The notes under the pieces: model-generated
The model's input: the letters and a program-made list of their open reading frames with translations, nothing else
Databases searched by the model: none
What the model was told of the DNA's origin: nothing
Made by a program: the position numbers and the translations under genes
Assembly: GCA_026874595.1 (NCBI GenBank)
Contig: CM049319.1
Coordinates: 17,311,601 to 17,375,600 of the forward strand
Length of the DNA: 64,000 nucleotides
Reading direction: 5' to 3'
DNA from: Sipunculus nudus
Lineage: Eukaryota > Annelida > Sipuncula > Golfingiida > Sipunculidae
Part shown: positions 11,205-24,600 of the stretch, piece after piece
Numbering within the stretch: the stretch's first letter is position 1
Layout: each line of letters begins with the position of its first letter

Positions 11205-11610
11205 GAAATTATATATTGTCATACCTGGTAATGTCATATCATATATCATTTATGATGTCATAAATAGGCATGTCAAATGATTTCACATTATATCATATAT
11301 TGTCAAACATATTATATCTTACATTACCATACCAGTTAATACCATGCTAGACCATATCACATTATTTTATATCATATCATCTCATAAAATGTCCTGCATG
11401 ATACCATTTTATATCATGCATACTAAACTGTTCCATACCAAACACTATTCCATTACAAGGCATATAATATCATGTCAACAAATTACGTCATGTCATACAA
11501 TGTCATGTCATTTAATTACATATCATATTCGATCATATTGTATCGTATCTTATCACACCACTCCATACCAAACCAAACAATATCATACCAGACCATACCG
11601 TTACATATCA
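11205..11610 (+). repeat. Degenerate TCATA/CCATA pentanucleotide tract
   Basis: For about 400 bases the sequence is a loose, mutated repetition of TCATA, TCATG, CCATA and relatives in a five-base rhythm. The 89-codon frame at 11,344-11,613, rich in S, H, I and Y, is a translation of this low-complexity tract and not a gene. Confidence 0.8.
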
Positions 11611-13548
11611 TAAAATCTCTGAAAATCTCTCTTAATTTTACAAGATAACAAAACAATAGTTTATAATATTATAAAAAAATATATATCATGGACTTATAAT
11701 ATGACATGTTGAATACCATCGAAATAGCGGAATATGTGGTCTGAAAAAATAATATTTGCACCTGATGACTAAAGACAATTTTTATTATAAAAACCAGTTA
11801 TATATGTTTATATCAAGGTCAGGCGTACCGAGATACATATTTAGCCATGAATACACCAGTTGTGCAGTCTGTAGTATATAGTGTTGAACATGACCATTAT
11901 TTCTGCCCCATTAACCAGAACGATTTACATTAATATTATTATTATTACTGATACAGCACGGTATGCGGCCTGAGGAAATGATCTCCGAATACAAGACTCG
12001 TGGTGCTGATTTATTAGGTTATAAGGACATAACAAAATGTCTAATTACAGTCTTTTATCAGAAGAAAGCTTCCCTTGTCACGATTGAATTACTTTTACTA
12101 GACTACAGGTAAACATCAAAGTGGGGACACTTGGCTTAATTTGGCACAGGTATGGTATTAACGATAGGGAAATATCTCGGTTTAATGCCTTTTGGGACTT
12201 GATGTCAGGAAGGTTTTGTTGCAAATATGACCAATAAAACGAGCACCAAGCTTCACATGTTGTTTTCCCTCCGGTCCCCGACTTCAAAACAGAAAACGAC
12301 ACAATACATCTGTTTATTCTAACGTAATTACGTCTTTTTATTGTATTTTGGTCATGCAGTACAAACGGTTTGATATCCGTATTTTGGCACACCGTAAGTT
12401 TTGATAGATGACTAACATACGATAAAATGGAGAATTAACGACAGTCCTATACCTCCGGTGATAAACAGGACATAAGAACATTAACTTAGCATTCGTACTT
12501 CTGTATATATAAAGAAGAAATGCAACTTAAGCAAAATAACTCATCTGTTCACTGTACCGTTGGGGGCGCCAAGGTCTAGGTTCCCAGACTCTTCCAACTA
12601 GCGCCCTCTGCAGGCCTCTCTTACTTCTTATATATTTTTCTTAAGAAAGAAAATGACAATGCTTCATGGTATATTGCAAAAATTCATAGGAAATCGCTAT
12701 AACCGAAGGAAATCACAGCGTGTGTGGAGTGGTCGTTGAAAAAAAACAAGAGACAATTGTTAACAATCTAGTCCAGGACTGGACTGTGCAAGGCCTATTT
12801 ATAATCTTATGTAGCCCCAGATCTGGACTATGAACAATCAAGAACAACTACATCCTGTGGCAGCGTAACTATAAGCGGCCATCAGATTCCGGGTTTTCTT
12901 CGCGCTCTTTGCTCGCGTTGTTAAATCATTTAACCAAATTGCATGACGACGAACGCACGAGAACGCAAACATCGCGCGAGAACGTGGACAGAGACGAGAT
13001 GTGTAGAAATATGTTTAAGTAATCGAAGATGAACCCTAAGAAAACGAAACAAAATGCACCAAAATGCATATAGAAATACAAAGGTGCAAAAATACAGCAA
13101 AATACCGCAAATCCTCTATAGTCACCAGTTATTTAAAAACGCGTAAGATAGAACGTGAAATCGTATGTGATCGCCTAAAAAAGTAAATGAACTCGGGCAC
13201 CCCGGAAAACATATGCAAATTGTTTGCATTGAAAAACGTCTCTTGATTGTTAGGGCAGTATGTTCCGTGCAGGGAATCGTGCCACTACCCCGGTCTTCCT
13301 ATACGGATATCAATGACTTGCCTCAATTCGTATGAAATCGTCGAATATCGTAGATAATCCTAATAGAAATAAATATTTCTTTCTCTCACGACTTGGTTAG
13401 CATACGTGTTACAAATAGGAATTAATATGGGACTTAAAGGCCCTTATCAAGAAGGGCAGGAAGCGCTTATATAGGCTGACAGAAGTGATGGTTCCAGTCA
13501 CGTGTCGTCTACATGTTGGTTAGCGTGAGCAAGCGTAGCCCGTTTTTT
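11611..13548. other. Unannotated DNA
   Basis: No gene or clear element is recognised in this stretch. A minus-strand frame of 104 codons at 12,078-12,392 has no recognisable motif. Around 12,565-12,625, GGGGGCGCC and AGCGCCCTCT face each other as an imperfect short inverted repeat. From 12,890 to 13,200 the sequence is rich in GAACG and GAGAACG words, like those at 15,060-15,270. Confidence 0.4.
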
Positions 13549-13552
13549 ACAT

Positions 13553-14343
13553 TGTTACGGAACCTTATATAAACTGATCACGTATGCGTGATGAACACAA
13601 ATTCTGTAAGGAAGATTAAAAAAATCAGATTCTGTAACACTAGGCAGCGTGAACTGTCTAGGGGAATGAATAAAGAAGTCAGTGGTTTTTTGTTTACAAA
13701 TAACTATAATTTATTCTTAAAACAACCCTAACAATACAATACACTAAATCAATACAACTATGCAGTAAAACAGCGGTATAGCAACAAGTCAATACAATAA
13801 CATATAAAAATAACGTGAACAGTACCTAGATACCAACACCGCCACCACGATAAGTCCTTTAAATGTAATCTCTCGGAGAACGACGGTCCAGTGGAAAGCT
13901 CCTGCAACAACCCAGAAAGTACACTGAAGTCCAAATGTATAAAATCCATGAGAAAGTCTTTGAAAATCTATAATTGACGCATTAGTCGGATAAGGGCCTA
14001 GAATCTGACACACGCTTCTGCGTCCGCTGGAATCTGCTCTGCTGTTCTTTCCTCCGTTCTAAAACACACCCTTTCATATACCTTCACACCTCAAGCCGAG
14101 AATTTTCCACTTCCCGAACAGTCCATAAGATCTTGCACCACACAGTCCACACGCGTTTCAGGAATTCTTCAGAAAAACAGCGCTGTGTATCTCCACATAC
14201 CAGGCTCATCACGTGACACACGACCAAGCGTGAAAACCCAAGGCTAAACATGACAACGAGAGTTCAATGTAATATGCGGCCAGACACGAGTGCCACAACA
14301 GGAGTGACGCCCGTGTCACATAATAAAAAGAGCACCTGTAACA
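13553..14343 (-). mobile_element. Solo LTR (retrotransposon remnant), minus orientation
   Basis: The element is bounded by TGTTACGG at the left and CTGTAACA at the right, so its ends are the TG...CA inverted termini of an LTR. The four bases ACAT occur immediately outside both ends (13,549-13,552 and 14,344-14,347) as a perfect target-site duplication. On the minus strand a TATATGAAAG box lies near 14,075 and AATAAA near 13,710, as expected for an LTR promoter and polyadenylation signal. No internal retrotransposon sequence adjoins it, so it is a solo LTR from recombination. The first and last segments resemble 18,421-18,764. Minus-strand frames at 13,758-14,013 lie wholly inside it and are not genes. 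Confidence 0.75.
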
Positions 14344-14370
14344 ACATGTTAATACTCCATTTACACTAGA

Positions 14371-14915
14371 CCACGATCACCACGATTTGGTCATTTTATT
14401 TAATCGTGTTAAAGCTCCCCATTCACCTACCTTGTGAAAAAAAAAGATTTCTGGTTTCTTCTCTATATATATTGATGATCTAAGGGTAATTCTGGCTATG
14501 AAAATTTCGTATTAGGCCTCCGTGAAGGATGTGTTAACTTGTTTATCAACAAAATGTTTGTAAACACAGTAATGGTGACAAACGGGAAAAAGGGTGGTAG
14601 GTTGTATATGAGGAGGTGAAAGGTCACTTGTTGCAAAACGCCATTTGCAAAGCTCTGGCCTATTTGACTTGTCACCAGATGCCCTTGTTGAATTTGTTTT
14701 GATTATTTTGGTTGGCCCTCAAATATTATTAACACGTTGATATAAACAAAACAAGCAGCCTGTGTGCGGTGATTTGCACGTTTTCTGGCCTATTGTTTAT
14801 TAAAGCTCCAAGGAATTACCTTTAGTTAATAAAGGTCAGATAGGTGATTGGGCCCCTTTAAGATCGCAACTCATCTTATCAAAGATCGTAGATCAAAATC
14901 GTGGTGATCGCGTGG
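14371..14915 (+). repeat. Palindromic repeat split by a TTAA MITE
   Basis: The arm CCACGATCACCACGATTTGG at 14,371-14,392 is matched, inverted, by GATCAAAATCGTGGTGATCG at 14,891-14,915. The TTAA MITE at 14,409-14,861 lies between the arms; without it they would be only about 40-50 bases apart. Further GATCGTAGATC.AAATCGTG words occur at 15,275-15,295, so the host repeat may extend that far. Confidence 0.55.
14409..14861 (-). mobile_element. TTAA-flanked MITE, family A, copy 2
   Basis: This 453-base copy starts TTAAAGCTCCCCATTCACCTACC and ends GATAGGTGATTGGGCCCCTTTAA, showing the inverted terminal repeats clearly. It is the reverse of the copies at 8,159 and 36,739 and nearly the same length as the latter (456). 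It is inserted inside a CCACGATC palindrome. It has no coding capacity, so it would need a transposase from elsewhere. Confidence 0.85.
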
Positions 14916-15305
14916 GATATTCATGAACGTGAGATACCTTGGTGGTCGTCCCAACATTATAAACCTGCTTAAAATTTTGCCACGATCATGTCGATTTTTT
15001 TAAATTCGTTTAAGAGTGTGGTAATGCGCAGTAGAGCGTGGACATCTTATCATATCGTGTTAGAGCGTGGAAGAACGTAATGGAGCGTGGCGGGCTAATC
15101 GTAATACAGCAAAATGTAATACCCATGTTTTTCTCTTTGGAGTAACTGATGAAATGCAAAATCTTTCTAATTTTATACCGATCTTGTCCAAATCGTATTT
15201 AATCGCCGTCCTATATCTTGACAGAAGGCAACAACAGGTAATAGAACATTGCGAACGCAAGAGAACATATATGAGATCGTAGATCCAAATCGTGCCAAAA
15301 CACAG
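14916..15305. other. GAGCGTGG/GAACG-rich stretch
   Basis: Words such as 'gagcgtgg' and 'gaacg' recur. Opposed small frames (15,060-15,260 minus and 15,067-15,282 plus) overlap on both strands and neither has a recognisable domain. It is likely part of the repeat that surrounds the MITE at 14,409. Confidence 0.4.
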
Positions 15306-15479
15306 CCTTAAGGGGCGTTCCCATGCACTTCAACAAATTTATCTGCCGATGTGCTACGTAAAAAAGATATCAAAGATTTCGGAATTCTGGACTTTTCGGC
15401 CTTGATGACACGAAAGTGACGAAGCCACCAGGAATGTTGCTTCGTATTAATAACAATACACTAAGCATATATTATTTGG

Positions 15480-16426
15480 TTCGCCACAATAAATCTTCAG
15501 TTTGTGTCGCTGGAGCTGAAAGGTGCTACGTATTGCAACTTTTATCAGAAAGAATCGCGCTTCTGCTACGAACATCAAATGGACATTAGTTGTGATATGC
15601 ATTTACCAAATATTTACGTGTAGCTGCATGTAAGGAAACATTCGTGCAATTCACTTTATATCACTATATAAAACGATTAATTTTGGCGAATGCATTTAAA
15701 TGAGTAGTGTTATAAATTTACATGAGTCGGAGTTATACTATTGTACTATTCACGTCAATTCACTTGTACATGATATAAAAGCTTACAAAAGAATGTATTT
15801 AGTTCATAATGTTTTGTAAGTATTTACAGAGAGTCGAACTCTGAATGACTCAAACCTCTGACACTGTCCCTTTAAATACCCCGCCGCAATTAAGTGGAGA
15901 GTAGCGTTATGAAGCGTAGTAACTTCTTACTAAATCCTAATAAGGCTTTCTGACTGGTAGCTGTAGTCGTATATGGGTTATAGGTATACATGTATGTGTA
16001 ATTAAAGCCCATGGCGTTTGTGGCGGAAGCGTAGTGGTTCCTTGTAATTCGCCGAAATGCGTAACATCTACGAAGAAAACAGGTGATTAATTGTAGCGAA
16101 TTCGAACTAACTGCGAAGGGTAGCAAATACGTTTTCTATTTCGTATTAATCGGGGTAAGTCGTGACACTGGTAACCAGTAAACGTCACTGCTAATTAACA
16201 CAACGAAAAACAGAGTAATTCTCATAATTAAGAACTGGTCACGAGTTTTATATTTCACTGATTCATACTCAAACGGTCTGATTCGCAGATATATATAGTC
16301 GAAGGATATTGGAATATATCATGACCAGTGCGTAGGTTGTTAGTGACAGAAGCGTACAGAGATTCCTTGTGGTTTTTAATTACTCGTAGCTCCCACGACG
16401 CAGGCTGAAGAAATAATTGTGGCGAA
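15480..16426. repeat. Diverged inverted repeat with a duplicated right arm
   Basis: TTCGCCACAATAAATCTTCAG at 15,480-15,500 is the inverse of CTGAAGAAATAATTGTGGCGAA at 16,405-16,426 and, more weakly, of 16,081-16,103. The right arm itself is repeated at about 330-bp spacing: 16,013-16,105 and 16,338-16,432 share GAAGCGTA, GATTCCTTGT and ATTGT.GCGAAT. Two minus-strand frames there (15,890-16,126 and 16,255-16,497) are translations of the two copies. Confidence 0.5.
15835..15878 (-). repeat. MITE terminus TTTAAAGGGACAGTGTCAGAGG
   Basis: On the minus strand this reads TTTAAAGGGACAGTGTCAGA followed by GGTTTGAG and GAGTTCGACTC. I recognise this end from invertebrate MITEs only from general memory. 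No matching opposite terminus is seen nearby, so only one end is called. Confidence 0.35.
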
Positions 16427-16499
16427 TACAGGCTGCGTATGGTTGATCGTAATTGATTCGATGAAATATCGTGGGACGTGGCACCACACTGTGTCATCA

Positions 16500-17586
16500 G
16501 GACGTTAAAGCCAAAATGTCATACCTATATCGATTTCTTTGATGTTTTGTGACGCATGGGGCGATCAAGTGTTGGTAGTTTGAATGCCTCTATAACACAA
16601 ACTATATATTAACGGCATTAATACTATTCATGCTTCGCTTGAATTTCGAAGGACGAAAAGGGTTATTCATTTGCCAGGGTATGGACAATTCAAAATCGTT
16701 ACCCTGCACATGCAGTCTGAGGACCCCTTTTTCATACTATCAAGCCTCCCAGAAGCCTCTCAGCTACACCTGTAGAAACCTTGCTTCCGCGAGATGCTAT
16801 AGTATATGTTTCATGAATAATGAACAAGCCCGCAAGTGTTCAGGTCGAAATAACAACTGCAAAACAAATCTATAGCGAGCTAAATGTTAACAATGCATTG
16901 TTCACACGCTGTCAGAAAAATTTCGTTATCTGACTGCTAAACGTTTGCTCTAAAAATAGCACTAGACGTGCCCAGGTAACCAAGTAAAACAAGTGTTCCT
17001 GAGTCTTTTGATTGATTCAATTGTCGTTTTCCTCATTCATGAAATAGACACGAGAGAGGCTCGCTGAATCACGGTATCTGAAAGCATAGCTGCAAGAGAC
17101 TTGATAGTATGAAGAAAGTATGAAGACAATCTTATGCAACAAAGGTTTTATTTTTTCAGAATTATTTTGATCCCACTCATCCGATTGCAATGAACAACCT
17201 TAATATAAACATTTTAACGGAATTGATCTAGTATAGGTGTTTATAATCTGTCGCTAAATAAATACTGATTATTCAACCTAATGTTGAATTTTAACTGTTG
17301 AATGTATTCAATCTATTCACGTTAACTTTTAAAAAGTACTATATAAAAATGGAACAACAATATAAATATAATATTACTATAAATACTATGTCCTTCAAAG
17401 TATCAAACAATAATCGAGTCATGCTAAAATAAAGTTAAAAAAATAATAAAATAATATCTAAATTAAGATATATTAGCTCAGTTCCCATGCAAAGAGGAAA
17501 TTACTATTACGTGCATATGCATGCTAGTTTAGTGAGGCACTATACATAAGACATATACTGCAATGTTCATATATCTAAATACATTC
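16500..17586. other. Unannotated DNA
   Basis: A plus-strand frame at 16,630-16,875 contains several cysteines but has no signal peptide or spaced motif I can name. The rest is AT-rich with no repeat family recognised. Confidence 0.4.
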
Positions 17587-17624
17587 TTACAATAAATGAG
17601 CCAAGTTAATCTTTATAGGTAAAC

Positions 17625-17820
17625 AGCAGGAGCAGATCGGGGGAGGGGGGTTGGGACATCCCTTTTTCACCCACCGCAATCTTATTTTAGGGGTTTCAGA
17701 CAAATTTTGAGGCCTGGACCCCACCCCCTTTTCCCGGCCTTGGGACCTTTTATTAGGTTTTGTCACAAGTCCTCCTCGGTTGGACTCCTCCTTTTCCCAA
17801 ACCCTGGATCCGCCCATGAA
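17625..17820 (-). repeat. G/C-rich dispersed repeat (GGATCC-GCC end)
   Basis: This is a poly-purine/pyrimidine-biased stretch with 'ggggaggggggttggga' and 'ccccacccccttttccc' ending 'ccctggatccgcccatg'. On the minus strand it starts ATGGGCGGATCCAGGG. Similar GGCGGATC words next to a G homopolymer occur at 48,578-48,612. The class is unknown. The minus frame through it is low-complexity. Confidence 0.4.
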
Positions 17821-18185
17821 CAGCTTGAACTTTCATATTTCTTGTTCATGTAAACACAGAGAAATAAATACTTAAAATGTTGTCATGAAACAAGAATCTA
17901 CTACTGTTTATGAATACACATATATGTCAAATATAATGCACCGCGTGACCCTGCCAACTACTTGTAACGCTTGCCCGCACACCGCATGTGTACAGAGAGA
18001 CGATTATAAACATGTACAGCTTCAGTTATGTTTATATATTCGATTTAGAACAAGCATCTTATGTTATTGGAATAATATTAGTGTGTTTTGCTGGTGGCTA
18101 TAAACCTATCGTCTGTAATCCACGCAATCGTTATTCAATACACGTGAATCCAGGTGATGGTTACTCAGAATACAGTATGACTGTG
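17821..18185. other. Unannotated DNA
   Basis: Two short overlapping plus-strand frames (17,885-18,103 and 17,988-18,200) show no recognisable motif. Nothing else is seen. Confidence 0.35.
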
Positions 18186-18200
18186 ACTATATATATATAA

Positions 18201-18222
18201 TAAATCCAGTTTAGGAATATGC

Positions 18223-18272
<50 letters not shown>

Positions 18273-18298
18273 TTATGCATATTCCTAAACTGGATTTA
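18201..18298. repeat. 27-bp perfect inverted repeat around (TA)n
   Basis: Bases 18,201-18,227 (beginning TAAATCCAGTTTAGG) are the exact reverse complement of 18,272-18,298. The 44 bases between are (AT)n. Together they make a palindrome of almost 100 bases that could extrude as a cruciform. A part copy 'tataaaaactgg' follows at 18,298, and further (TA)n tracts lie at 18,309-18,354 and 18,386-18,420. Confidence 0.9.
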
Positions 18299-18308
18299 TA
18301 TAAAAACT

Positions 18309-18355
<47 letters not shown>

Positions 18356-18377
18356 GTCTGAAATTGATAATTGCTCA

Positions 18378-20155
<1,778 letters not shown>

Positions 20156-20156
20156 A

Positions 20157-20274
<118 letters not shown>

Positions 20275-20320
20275 TGAATTTAAAGACTGGCCTTCTAATT
20301 ACCGTGTGATTACTTTATCC

Positions 20321-20406
20321 GTTTGTTTGTCTGTCTATCTTCTCTGTATTTATCTGTCTGTCTGTCTGTCTATCTGCATATCTCTCTCTCCTCATTCTCT
20401 CTCACC

Positions 20407-20466
<60 letters not shown>
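20321..20466. repeat. CTGT/CTCT-rich tract and (TA)n microsatellite
   Basis: TGTCTGTCTATC and CTCTCT repeats (20,321-20,405) are followed by about 60 bases of TA (20,407-20,466). The serine- and cysteine-rich frame over it is an artefact of the repeat. Confidence 0.9.
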
Positions 20467-20470
<4 letters not shown>

Positions 20471-20956
20471 AGCATATATATTTTAGACATAATTGATATA
20501 ATATAATAATCATATTCAATTTTATAAAATAATAAAACATAATACAATATTTTGACTTTGCTATATCGAATTTTAAATTTTCAAGAAATAACATTAAGGA
20601 AAGGGAAAATAAGTATAAAACCGATATCATATTTGTATCTGGTCCTTTATCAAGACCATATTTCTATTCATTTATGAAGATCCATACCATTTAAATTTAC
20701 ATTTACAATGGGAATTCCATTATTCCATATACATAGGATACAAACATAAAACTACAAAGTAGAAGAAATATCTAACATATATACATTATAAATAGACCGG
20801 CATATAGGCTTTCTGAAATAACAAATATCTTTAAAAGTTTTAATATATTTAGTTTCTGACTATACCTAATGACAGCCAATTGTGAATGTCACACCTTCTT
20901 CTTACATGTAATCGTGCGGCTTTCATCTTCATCTATCAGTATAATATCAGTTCTAT

Positions 20957-21292
20957 ATGTTGTCAGATAAAATGATATATGTTAGAAAAGCATTCAGAGA
21001 GCGCAGACCTCTGCCATATAGCATTGTTAGAAATGCAGCAATTTTCCTTGAAAAAAAAATCCTGAATCCAGATGGTGATCCAGATCACGTAAAAATGTTA
21101 TCAATTAGTCCCTTTATCATTGCCGAGCTTACAGCTATCCTGAAAATTTTATCAAAATTCGTTAATAACTTTCTGAGAAATGTTGCTAACACAAACAGTC
21201 AAACAACCAACGCCGGCAAAAACATAACCTTCTTTGGCGGAAGTAATACATGTCTGGCGTATTCCGTGAGCACTCTTAAGTCAAAATGTTAG
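20957..21292 (+). CDS. Unrecognised 111-codon ORF (possible exon)
   Basis: This is the longest open frame outside repeats and the retrotransposon that is neither low-complexity nor shared with another copy in the window. The predicted protein is basic near its start (VRKAFRERRPLP), has a hydrophobic middle (IIAELTAILKILSKFV) and ends with several S, T and C residues. It has no signal peptide, no transmembrane segment of full length and no motif I can name. A weak splice-acceptor-like TTGTCAG lies just before the frame at about 20,960-20,967, so it could be a terminal exon. A chance frame in AT-rich DNA remains at least as likely. No function is proposed. Confidence 0.2.
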   Translation: MLSDKMIYVRKAFRERRPLPYSIVRNAAIFLEKKILNPDGDPDHVKMLSISPFIIAELTAILKILSKFVNNFLRNVANTNSQTTNAGKNITFFGGSNTCLAYSVSTLKSKC

Positions 21293-22724
21293 GCACATGT
21301 TCTGCGTTTGAAGATCAGAATTCTTTTTTAACAAAAAGAGATATTTCTGTTACATGGCAGATTAAAGCTTCTCTGTTAATGTTGTTTAGAAGACCAGGCT
21401 TTTAGTATCTCATTTGCGCACAATTTGAACAGTGTCTCCTACGTTGACAGCTTTTCGAATATAAAGGCCATACCATTGCGGATGTCTTGATATGGCGTGA
21501 TTATGGTGACTGCTTAGGTGTACTTCTTTTGGTGCCGTCAGTTGTATATCACACAACCTTAACAATTTCGTGTTCTATTGGGTATAGTTATATTAATATT
21601 TGTCTGAAGGAAGTCCAAACGTTCAAGGAAAGCGTATACTGGGAAAGTATGATATACTCTCGGATCAATGAATTTTAAGCGTTTATTTACGTCACTTGGT
21701 GCGATTGATATATCCTTATAATATCTCAAAGCATTGCCATTACGGCATATTTTGGACCTTTTTCTTTACGAAGAAAGTAATATAAGAAAACGTGGAATTG
21801 TCTTTTTCTTGTGACTCTCGATCGGCAAATATTGGTATATACATGTATATGCCACAATGGGTCAAAATGCGACATCGTGCAACCATGTTTCACTCACAAG
21901 CAATCCATCTGAACGGATTTTCTGTTAGGTAACGGTAGATACTTGTCAGGTTTTTAAAATGTCACGATCATCCCATGAAACATGTAGCGCTAACCTGTGT
22001 AACAATAAAATGAACTTGACAATGCCGCGAGTTGACAGTGTCAAACAGACAGATGGCGTCCTTCACGGACAGTGTGCAATGGAACAAAATCCATTACTCC
22101 GTTACCATTTAAGTAACGTTGAATTCTTTAGGTGACATTTTGCCGCGTGAGTTTGATCAATCTTTGTAGTGAAACTGTCTTTTTTTTTTACATTTCCTTA
22201 AAAAGAACACCATGCCACAGCAAAGGACATCACGTCATCATATTGCCCAATATTCTAATTACTAAGGGCTTGGCTTAAAAAATGATTTTATAACAAAAAT
22301 TGTGCTCTTTAGTTAAGAATATTATGTGCGGGAATATTATTCATACGAAACAAATACAAGACGTAAATGACCATCTCATCTGCTTTGTAGATGACTGATA
22401 ATTGGGAATAAGTTACGTTATCATTGCCTTATCACAGTGCGCGGAGAGTGGGGGGGGGATTCCTTTTTAGTGATGCGGGAAATTATTATTCTGATAGCGA
22501 TAAGACACATATATGGAGATGCGCTTGGTGTAGGCTTTCACGGAATTTACTGGTAGTTATAGGTTCTTCCCAATTTAAATCCATATCGTTAGGCCGGACG
22601 TGTGAACACTAGGTTGTGGTTTCGCATCCCATTCAGATTGACCTCTGCACTAAGAACCTTGGCCAAAGTATTTACAGCAAGTGCGGTCCACTTCCCCCAA
22701 GGAATGAATGGGTACCGGCTACGA
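21293..22724. other. Unannotated DNA
   Basis: Only short frames occur here (for example 21,487-21,678), without motifs. A G9 homopolymer lies at about 22,450. Around 22,590-22,630 'ggttgtggtttcgcatccc' faintly resembles a pol III B box, but no tRNA fold could be built. Confidence 0.35.
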
Positions 22725-23310
22725 GCAGCAGTCAAATGGAGATAGAATACTAGTAACTAACTGTTTTCGCCACTGGCCGCTTTGGTTGTGTGCTTTCTCC
22801 CAAGTGGCATGAGAAACCCTTTAGGAATGAACAGACTCAAAAGGGTTGGAAGACCAAGTATCAAGTTTGATGCACGCTGCGCAGACTCGGACTCACAAGA
22901 GTACGATTCACAAGAATGCGTCACTATCTGAACCCCACAATGCACCGCGGCTTCTACATACACCAGCGGGCAGCGGCGAAGGTGTTATGTAGTGAAGAGC
23001 GTAATGTAATCAGTTCAAATATATTTGATTATAATTGTTTCAAGGGAAATTACATTAACGTGAGTGTTTTGTGGCAAGGACTTCAAGGAATAAGTAATAA
23101 TTTGTATACGCATGTGAAATATTAACAGAAGGCATTTCCCTGAAATGTAACACATTTTGATCGTAAAGTTTGATTTTTGAGACAAGTAGTCCCGGTCGTC
23201 CCAAAGTGTCTGCTATGAAGAGTTTTCTTATCGAGTAAAAGTGACCTCTGCCGGAAGGATGAGTTGAATGAGACTGGCATCGCAGGTGAAATTAGACCAT
23301 GCTTTGACAT
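22725..23310 (-). repeat. Dispersed repeat family X, copy 1
   Basis: Two blocks are shared with other places. 'gctgcgcagactcggactc.caagagtacga' plus 'aatgcaccgcg' (about 22,878-22,950) recurs at 27,445-27,540. 'agt.ccggtc.tccca.agtg...gtaaaagtgacctctg.cggaagg' (about 23,185-23,260) recurs at 28,270-28,345 and inverted at 37,200-37,270. No coding sequence is credible. The strand given is arbitrary. Confidence 0.55.
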
Positions 23311-23394
23311 CTGCCTTTATATTCACAATTATGTGAAAGGGGGACAATGCCTCAATCTGTTTTAAAATGACGAATATATAATATCGTCGTTATA

Positions 23395-24600
23395 TAGTCC
23401 AGGATCAGTTGTCAATCCATGGGAATTTCATGAAGAAAGCTGGCAACATACATATTTTTAAGGCTTATAACCTCTGCAATCCGAAAATTAATTTGCCATT
23501 TTTTCCCTACAGTTTCAAGGTCACCAAACATGATCAATGTCATGGCTTTTAATATATTTTGAATTTAACTAGTGTGAGTTGTCATTTAATCCGAATTTCA
23601 TTAAATAAATGGCAACATATATCATTTAAAAATTTTAACATTATCAATCTAAAAATCTACGTTGCAGTTTTCATTTAACAGTTTCAAGGACACCAAACAA
23701 GGTCAAAGTTAGGGGTTTGATATTTAATCAAATTTTCATTACCAGTTGTCATTCCGTGGGAATTTCATGAAAATAACTGACAATATGCATCATTTGAAAG
23801 CTTATTACCTTGTCAGTCTATAAACCTATGTTTCCGCATCTTCCTAATGAAATTAAGGTCAATAAACAAAGTCAAGGATTTTGACATTTCTTTTTCCTTA
23901 TTTTGTTATTCCTTGGGGATTTCATGAGCGAGGGAATACATTACGTTAAAGCTGAAATTCATATCAATCTAAAAATCATTGTTGAAATTTTCTCCCTTAA
24001 GATCATCCTTTGCCAACAAGGTCATAACTGTTAATATTTCTTGCTTTTCCAGGGTCAGTTGTTATTAAATGGAATATTCATAAAAAATATGGCAATACAT
24101 ATAATTTCAAAGATTATAACCATATCAATGGAATATCAATGTTGCCAACATTTCTATGCAGATTCAAAGTGAACAAACAAGGTCAAGTTCAAGGTTTTTA
24201 ATATTTCTTTATTTTTGGGGTCAATTTTTATTCAGTGGGATTTTTATGAGTAAAGCTTGCAACAAGGCCATAACTTTTAACATTTCTTGATTTTCCAATG
24301 TCAGTTGTTATTAAATGGAATATTCATTAAAAAGCTGGCAATACATATATTTTTAAAAATTAGAATATCAATCGATACATCAATGTTGCCATCTTTTCTC
24401 TGCAGATTCAAGGTGAACAAACAAGGCCAAGGTTTTTAATATTTCTTTATTTTCGGGGTCAGTTTTTATTCTGTCGGGTTTTTATGAGTAAAGCTTGCAA
24501 AACACTACATGTTTAATATTGTTACCATGTAAATATATGAATATTGATGCCTTTTTACAATGCAGTTTCAAGGTTAACAAACAAGGTCAAGGTAATGGCT
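23395..24600 (+). repeat. Tandem array, ~170-bp monomer, plus orientation
   Basis: About seven diverged monomers follow one another. Each contains a 'cagttgt.att....ggaatttcatgaa' segment, a 'ggcaa.a.atat.atttaaa' segment and a 'tttcaaggtcaccaaacaaggtcaa' segment. Period is roughly 150-175 bases. The same monomer occurs in reverse at 25,620-26,232, so the two arrays face each other across about 1 kb. Confidence 0.75.

Noticed and set aside
11344-11613. 89-codon frame rich in S, H, I, Y
   Set aside because: It is a translation of the degenerate TCATA tract.
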